Below, one piece after another: positions 6,392 to 9,290 of a stretch of 9,290 nucleotides of DNA. Position 1 is the stretch's first letter. Each line of letters starts with the position of its first letter. The stretch comes from an uncultured Oscillospiraceae bacterium. GTDB taxonomy: Bacteria > Bacillota > Clostridia > Oscillospirales > Oscillospiraceae. The DNA lies in NCBI GenBank assembly GCA_934630985.1, contig CAKTXO010000051.1:1-9290 (forward strand), given 5' to 3'. A model generated the notes under the pieces. The model had not been told where the DNA came from. It did not search any database and was given only the letters and a program-made list of their open reading frames with translations. A program made the translations under genes and the position numbers.

Positions 6392-8671
6392 TCAATCCCG
6401 AAGCCCTGTATCGGCAAAGGTAAGTGTGATGGTGGTTCCGGCAGGAACCAGCGTGTCTTTCGGCAGATTTTGCGCCGCGACGGTAACGGTGGGGGAAATC
6501 CCGTCGTTCCCCGTTACCAGAATGTACAGCCCCAGCTTTCCGGCGGCGTCACTTGCCTGCTGGCGGTTCATGCCGGTAAAATCCGGCATCGCAACGCTTT
6601 CCGGCTCCGGGGCATCCCCCAGATATAACAGCACCTGACTGCCCCCGGGGACAGTCTGCCCGGCCTGGGGCAGCTGAGCGGTGACCCGGTCTCCGGTTCC
6701 CGTAAATTTCGCCGAAAGTCCTATTCGTCTTAGTTTACTGCTTGCATCCTTTTCTGTCAAGTCGATATATTTCTCCAAAACAATTTCTTTTCCCTGGGTT
6801 TCCGACTGGGAAAAGTGCCGTTCCACCCCAAGATAGGGAAGAATGTCCCCCAGGACGGCTCCCACTGTGGGGGCGGCCATGACGCCGCCGGAAATGTAGA
6901 TTCCCGTCTGCCGGGAGGGGGTGTCCAGAGCCACCAGCACAATATACTCCGGGTCTTCCATAGGAGCGATGCCCACGAAGGAGACGATTTTGTCCTGAAC
7001 CCGCTGACCGTTTTCGTCGAAGACGTCAATTTTCTCGCTGGTTCCGGTTTTGCCGCCGATGGAGAAGCCCGCCACCTTGGCGTTTTTCGCCGTGCCCTCG
7101 GAGACCACCGAGGCAATGAGCTGACGCATGGTGTCCGAGGTTTCTTTCGAAACGGTGCGCCGCACCGCTGTCGGCTCCGCCTGCATCACCGTATTTCCCT
7201 CCGGGTCTACGATCTCCGAGACAATGTACGGCTCCAGCAGAGTGCCCCCGTTGACTACGGAGGCGATGGCACGCACCAGCTGCAAGGGGGTGATTTTGAA
7301 GGTCTGGCCGAAGGAGCCGGAGGTCAGGGAGGCGGTGCCCCACTTGTCGGTATCCGTCACCAGGGCTTTGTCAAAAAACACGCCCTTGCTCTCCCCTGCC
7401 AGGTCGATGCCGGTTTTCTCCAGAATCCCGAACTTTTCGATGTATTCATAGAACCGCTCCCCGCCCAGCTTCAGGGCGATATGGGCAAAGGCAATGTTGC
7501 AGGAGTTCTGTAGTGCCTGGGGGGTCTTCTCCGCCCCGTGTCCTGCGGAGCGCCAGCAGTGAAGACGCTGGGCACGGCCGGGAATCTGCTCGGAACCGGA
7601 GCAGTGGAAGGAGGTATTCAGGTCGATGGCCCCGCAGTCCAGAGCCGCCGCCATGGTCAGCACCTTGAAGGTGGAGCCGGGCTCATAGCCGTCGGAGAGC
7701 ACCCGGTTGCGCCACTGCTTCAGCCGGGCGGCGGACAAAGCCTGCTGATAGTCCTCCGTCCCCCGCAGGCTCTCTACCTGCGCCGCCGTCTTGGGGTCTG
7801 CCAGTTCCAGATACCGGTTGGGATCGTAGCTTCCCAGAGTGGCCATGGCGAGAATTTCCCCGGTTTTGCAGTTCATCACCAGACCAAAGGCTCCGTTTTG
7901 CACATCGTAGCGAGCAATCGCTGCCTGCATCTGCTTTTCCAGGCACTTCTGCACCGTAGCGTCCAGAGTCAGAATCACGGAATTCCCCTGCCGGGCGGAA
8001 AGATAATTTTCGTAGGAATAGGGCATATCCATTTCGTTGTTGCCCTTGGTGGTGACCACCCGGCCGGTTTTTCCGGACAGGAAGCCGTCATAGGCCGCCT
8101 CCACCCCCTCACAGCCGTCGTTGGAGGCGTTGGTAAAGCCGACGACCTGGGCGGCCAGGCTTTCATAGGGGTACACCCGCTGGGAAGCAGGTTCCAGGTG
8201 GATGCCCGCGATTTCCTTTTCGTTGATATAGTCCCGGATTTTCCCGGCGGCGGTTTCGTCGATTCCGGCTCCCACCTGCTTGTAGCGCTTGCGGGTGTCG
8301 GCGGCCTGCTCGGCAATCCAGGCCGGGTCTTTGCCCAGAATCTCCCCCAAAACCCTTGAAAGATCGGCAACGTCCGCCTTGGACTGCTTCAGTTCATGGG
8401 GGTCAAGATATACATTTTCCACGGTGACGGAGGTAGCCAGCACATTCATGTTCCGGTCGAGGATGTCCCCCCGGTGAGCAGTCACCGCCGTGCCCCGGGT
8501 CTGATTGTTCAGCGCCTTGGCGGAATAATAATCAAAGTCACGCACCATCAGATGGTACAGCCGCAGGCCGATGGGCACAAAGGCGGCGATTCCCAGCACC
8601 AGTGCCGCCGCCAGCACCCGTCGGTGCTGACCGGTGCTGATGCGCAGACGGTCAGATTGCTTTCCTTCCAT
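6392..8671 (-). CDS. spoVD: Class B penicillin-binding protein with two PASTA domains (FtsI/PBP2B/SpoVD family)
   Basis: This is a membrane-anchored D,D-transpeptidase that cross-links peptidoglycan with a SEDS partner, probably the FtsW encoded downstream. It has 759 residues. A short basic tail precedes one membrane helix (about 18-40). The dimerisation domain includes RGDILDRN (67-74). The transpeptidase domain has EPGSTFK (330-336, catalytic Ser333, Lys336), SCN (390-392) and KTGTS (541-545). Two C-terminal PASTA repeats lie at about 634-686 and 692-753. Two PASTA repeats resemble PBP2B, while Cys372 and Cys391, the latter inside the SCN motif, recall SpoVD, so the division versus sporulation role stays open and the symbol is tentative. 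The frame is open upstream to 8839, but ATG 8671 is chosen: a G-run (8678-8683) lies 6 bases upstream, it gives a normal short N-terminal tail, and the longer version would cross the terminator at 8720-8756 and overlap the preceding gene. Confidence 0.93.
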   Translation of the reverse strand: MEGKQSDRLRISTGQHRRVLAAALVLGIAAFVPIGLRLYHLMVRDFDYYSAKALNNQTRGTAVTAHRGDILDRNMNVLATSVTVENVYLDPHELKQSKADVADLSRVLGEILGKDPAWIAEQAADTRKRYKQVGAGIDETAAGKIRDYINEKEIAGIHLEPASQRVYPYESLAAQVVGFTNASNDGCEGVEAAYDGFLSGKTGRVVTTKGNNEMDMPYSYENYLSARQGNSVILTLDATVQKCLEKQMQAAIARYDVQNGAFGLVMNCKTGEILAMATLGSYDPNRYLELADPKTAAQVESLRGTEDYQQALSAARLKQWRNRVLSDGYEPGSTFKVLTMAAALDCGAIDLNTSFHCSGSEQIPGRAQRLHCWRSAGHGAEKTPQALQNSCNIAFAHIALKLGGERFYEYIEKFGILEKTGIDLAGESKGVFFDKALVTDTDKWGTASLTSGSFGQTFKITPLQLVRAIASVVNGGTLLEPYIVSEIVDPEGNTVMQAEPTAVRRTVSKETSDTMRQLIASVVSEGTAKNAKVAGFSIGGKTGTSEKIDVFDENGQRVQDKIVSFVGIAPMEDPEYIVLVALDTPSRQTGIYISGGVMAAPTVGAVLGDILPYLGVERHFSQSETQGKEIVLEKYIDLTEKDASSKLRRIGLSAKFTGTGDRVTAQLPQAGQTVPGGSQVLLYLGDAPEPESVAMPDFTGMNRQQASDAAGKLGLYILVTGNDGISPTVTVAAQNLPKDTLVPAGTTITLTFADTGLRD

Positions 8672-8677
8672 AGTAGT

Positions 8678-8683
8678 CCCCCC
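8678..8683 (-). promoter_or_regulatory. G-run ribosome binding site of the PBP gene
   Basis: Six consecutive G on the minus strand lie 6 bases before the ATG at 8671. This is a less typical Shine-Dalgarno sequence than the GGAGG used by several neighbours. Its first two G can also pair with an upstream segment (8699-8704), so it may be partly structure-controlled. Confidence 0.5.
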
Positions 8684-8716
8684 ATACCAGGCAGCACCGT
8701 ATGGTAGGGTACTGCC
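8682..8716 (-). promoter_or_regulatory. Leader stem-loop upstream of the PBP start, possible translation control
   Basis: On the transcribed strand, GGCAGTACC (8716 to 8708) pairs with GGTGCTGCC (8698 to 8690) in nine pairs including one U-G wobble, with a 9-base loop. In plus-strand RNA the wobble would be an A-C mismatch, so the fold fits minus-strand RNA better. The loop part CCATAC (8704 to 8699) is also complementary to GTATGG (8687 to 8682), which runs into the G-run ribosome binding site. The two pairings probably exclude each other, because only two bases would bridge the nine-pair stem in a pseudoknot. A regulatory role is inference. Confidence 0.35.
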
Positions 8717-8719
8717 TCT

Positions 8720-8756
8720 AAAAAAGGGCGGCAAGAGGAATGCCCCCTCGCCGCCC
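8720..8756 (-). terminator. Rho-independent terminator between the ftsL-like and PBP genes
   Basis: The minus strand reads GGGCGGC, GAGG, a 7-base loop, CCTC, a two-base TT bulge, GCCGCCC, then six T. This makes an 11-pair GC-rich stem followed directly by a T-run, the textbook intrinsic terminator form. There is no T-run on the plus-strand side, so it acts only on minus-strand transcription. It lies 40 bases after the ftsL-like stop and 48 bases before the PBP start. It therefore sits inside the cluster and would end or attenuate transcripts coming from the upstream genes. Confidence 0.85.
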
Positions 8757-8796
8757 ATTGCAGCTGCTATTACAGAATATGGGAGAAGGAATGAAT

Positions 8797-9270
8797 TTAT
8801 GCGAACAAGCCTTCCAGGAACCATTGCAGATTTTCCCACCAGGTGGGTTCCGGTTCGGGTTGAGGCACGGTCACATAAACCGATCGGGTCTGTAGTTCTT
8901 CCCTGGGCACCATCCCCAAAGCCTGCGCCTTGCTCCGAATGTCCTCCAGGTCATACTGGGAGCGGTACTCCTCCGTCAGCTTGGCGTTCTGGCTGCTCAG
9001 CCGGGAGACATAGCTGTCCATGATCCGATAGTTCGCCCAGTCGGTTTTCAGCTGCAAAGCGCCGACGATCATCACCGCCAGCAGCACCAGGGACACAAAA
9101 ATGCCGCCGATAGCCACAGGATCCAGGCTGATCTCCCGGACGCTGCGCAGACGCTCCAAGGGAAGCTTGCTTTTCGCCTGCTTCCGCTTGGCCTCCTGCT
9201 CCAGCTGCCGAGCCTCGCTGCCATGAATATAGAACTGACCAACATATTGAATTTTGGGTTTCTGACTCAT
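8797..9270 (-). CDS. ftsL: FtsL/DivIC-like septum formation initiator protein
   Basis: This is a small bitopic divisome protein. FtsL and DivIC pair through coiled coils, join FtsQ/DivIB and help activate FtsW and its PBP. The product is 157 residues: a basic, Lys/Arg/Gln-rich cytoplasmic part (1-50), one membrane helix (about 52-73), a coiled-coil-like segment (about 76-113), and ALGMVP (117-122), which matches the short 'A..LGM' motif at the end of FtsL/DivIC coiled coils. The tail is unusual: a Pro/Glu linker (136-142) and then a Trp-rich, possibly amphipathic end (144-157). AGGAAGG-type bases (about 9281-9287) precede the ATG. The location just before the class B PBP gene is the usual place of ftsL. 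The family diverges quickly, so FtsL versus DivIC rests mainly on position. Whatever precedes it (commonly rsmH) lies outside the window. Confidence 0.85.
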   Translation of the reverse strand: MSQKPKIQYVGQFYIHGSEARQLEQEAKRKQAKSKLPLERLRSVREISLDPVAIGGIFVSLVLLAVMIVGALQLKTDWANYRIMDSYVSRLSSQNAKLTEEYRSQYDLEDIRSKAQALGMVPREELQTRSVYVTVPQPEPEPTWWENLQWFLEGLFA

Positions 9271-9290
9271 GGCAATGCTTCCTTCCTGAC

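Noticed and set aside
8682..8716. H-type pseudoknot at the PBP ribosome binding site
   Set aside because: Both helices are complementary on paper, but only two bases would have to span a nine-pair stem, which is sterically unlikely. It is kept as two competing pairings.
8672..8796. Dedicated promoter for the PBP gene in the gap
   Set aside because: I found no pair of -35 and -10 like hexamers at acceptable spacing on the minus strand, so none is annotated. One cannot be excluded by eye.
8672..8839. N-terminal extension of the PBP upstream of 8671
   Set aside because: It would span the terminator hairpin and overlap the ftsL-like gene end, and it would put 56 atypical residues before the normal cytoplasmic tail and membrane anchor.

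Overview
The window is a stretch of a division and cell wall (dcw) gene cluster, read entirely from the minus strand. In transcription order (right to left) it holds ftsL-like, a class B penicillin-binding protein, murE, murF, mraY, ftsW, murG, and the 5' end of one more gene that runs off the left edge. Coding density is very high. Apart from one 125-base gap between the ftsL-like gene and the PBP gene, neighbouring genes are separated by 1 to 30 bases or overlap. No plus-strand gene, RNA gene, mobile element or CRISPR array was seen.

The organism is probably a GC-rich member of the Clostridia (Bacillota), in the style of Oscillospiraceae or Ruminococcaceae. This is inferred from the MurG sequence style (GGTAGH, HESN..PG.TTK and NVTNNHQEKNAR segments), a PASTA-bearing SpoVD/PBP2B-like transpeptidase, strong GGAGG ribosome binding sites and the gene order. 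The MurE carries the DNPR motif of meso-diaminopimelate-adding enzymes, so the peptidoglycan is probably of the mDAP type.

The genes form one pathway. MurE and MurF complete the cytoplasmic UDP-MurNAc-pentapeptide. MraY moves it onto undecaprenyl phosphate as lipid I, and MurG adds GlcNAc to make lipid II. FtsW (SEDS polymerase) and the class B PBP polymerise and cross-link it at the septum (or in the spore cortex). The FtsL-like protein and probably the truncated left-edge gene, perhaps ftsQ/divIB, belong to the divisome scaffold.

The cluster is mostly conventional. The points worth a second look are a strong intrinsic terminator inside the cluster between the ftsL-like gene and the PBP gene, followed by a second foldable leader before a G-run ribosome binding site; no murD between mraY and ftsW; a cysteine pair in the PBP with the spacing of the redox-controlled pair of Bacillus SpoVD; and a left-edge gene whose first 76 residues contain no large hydrophobic or aromatic residue. 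I found no convincing sign of a wholly new system.
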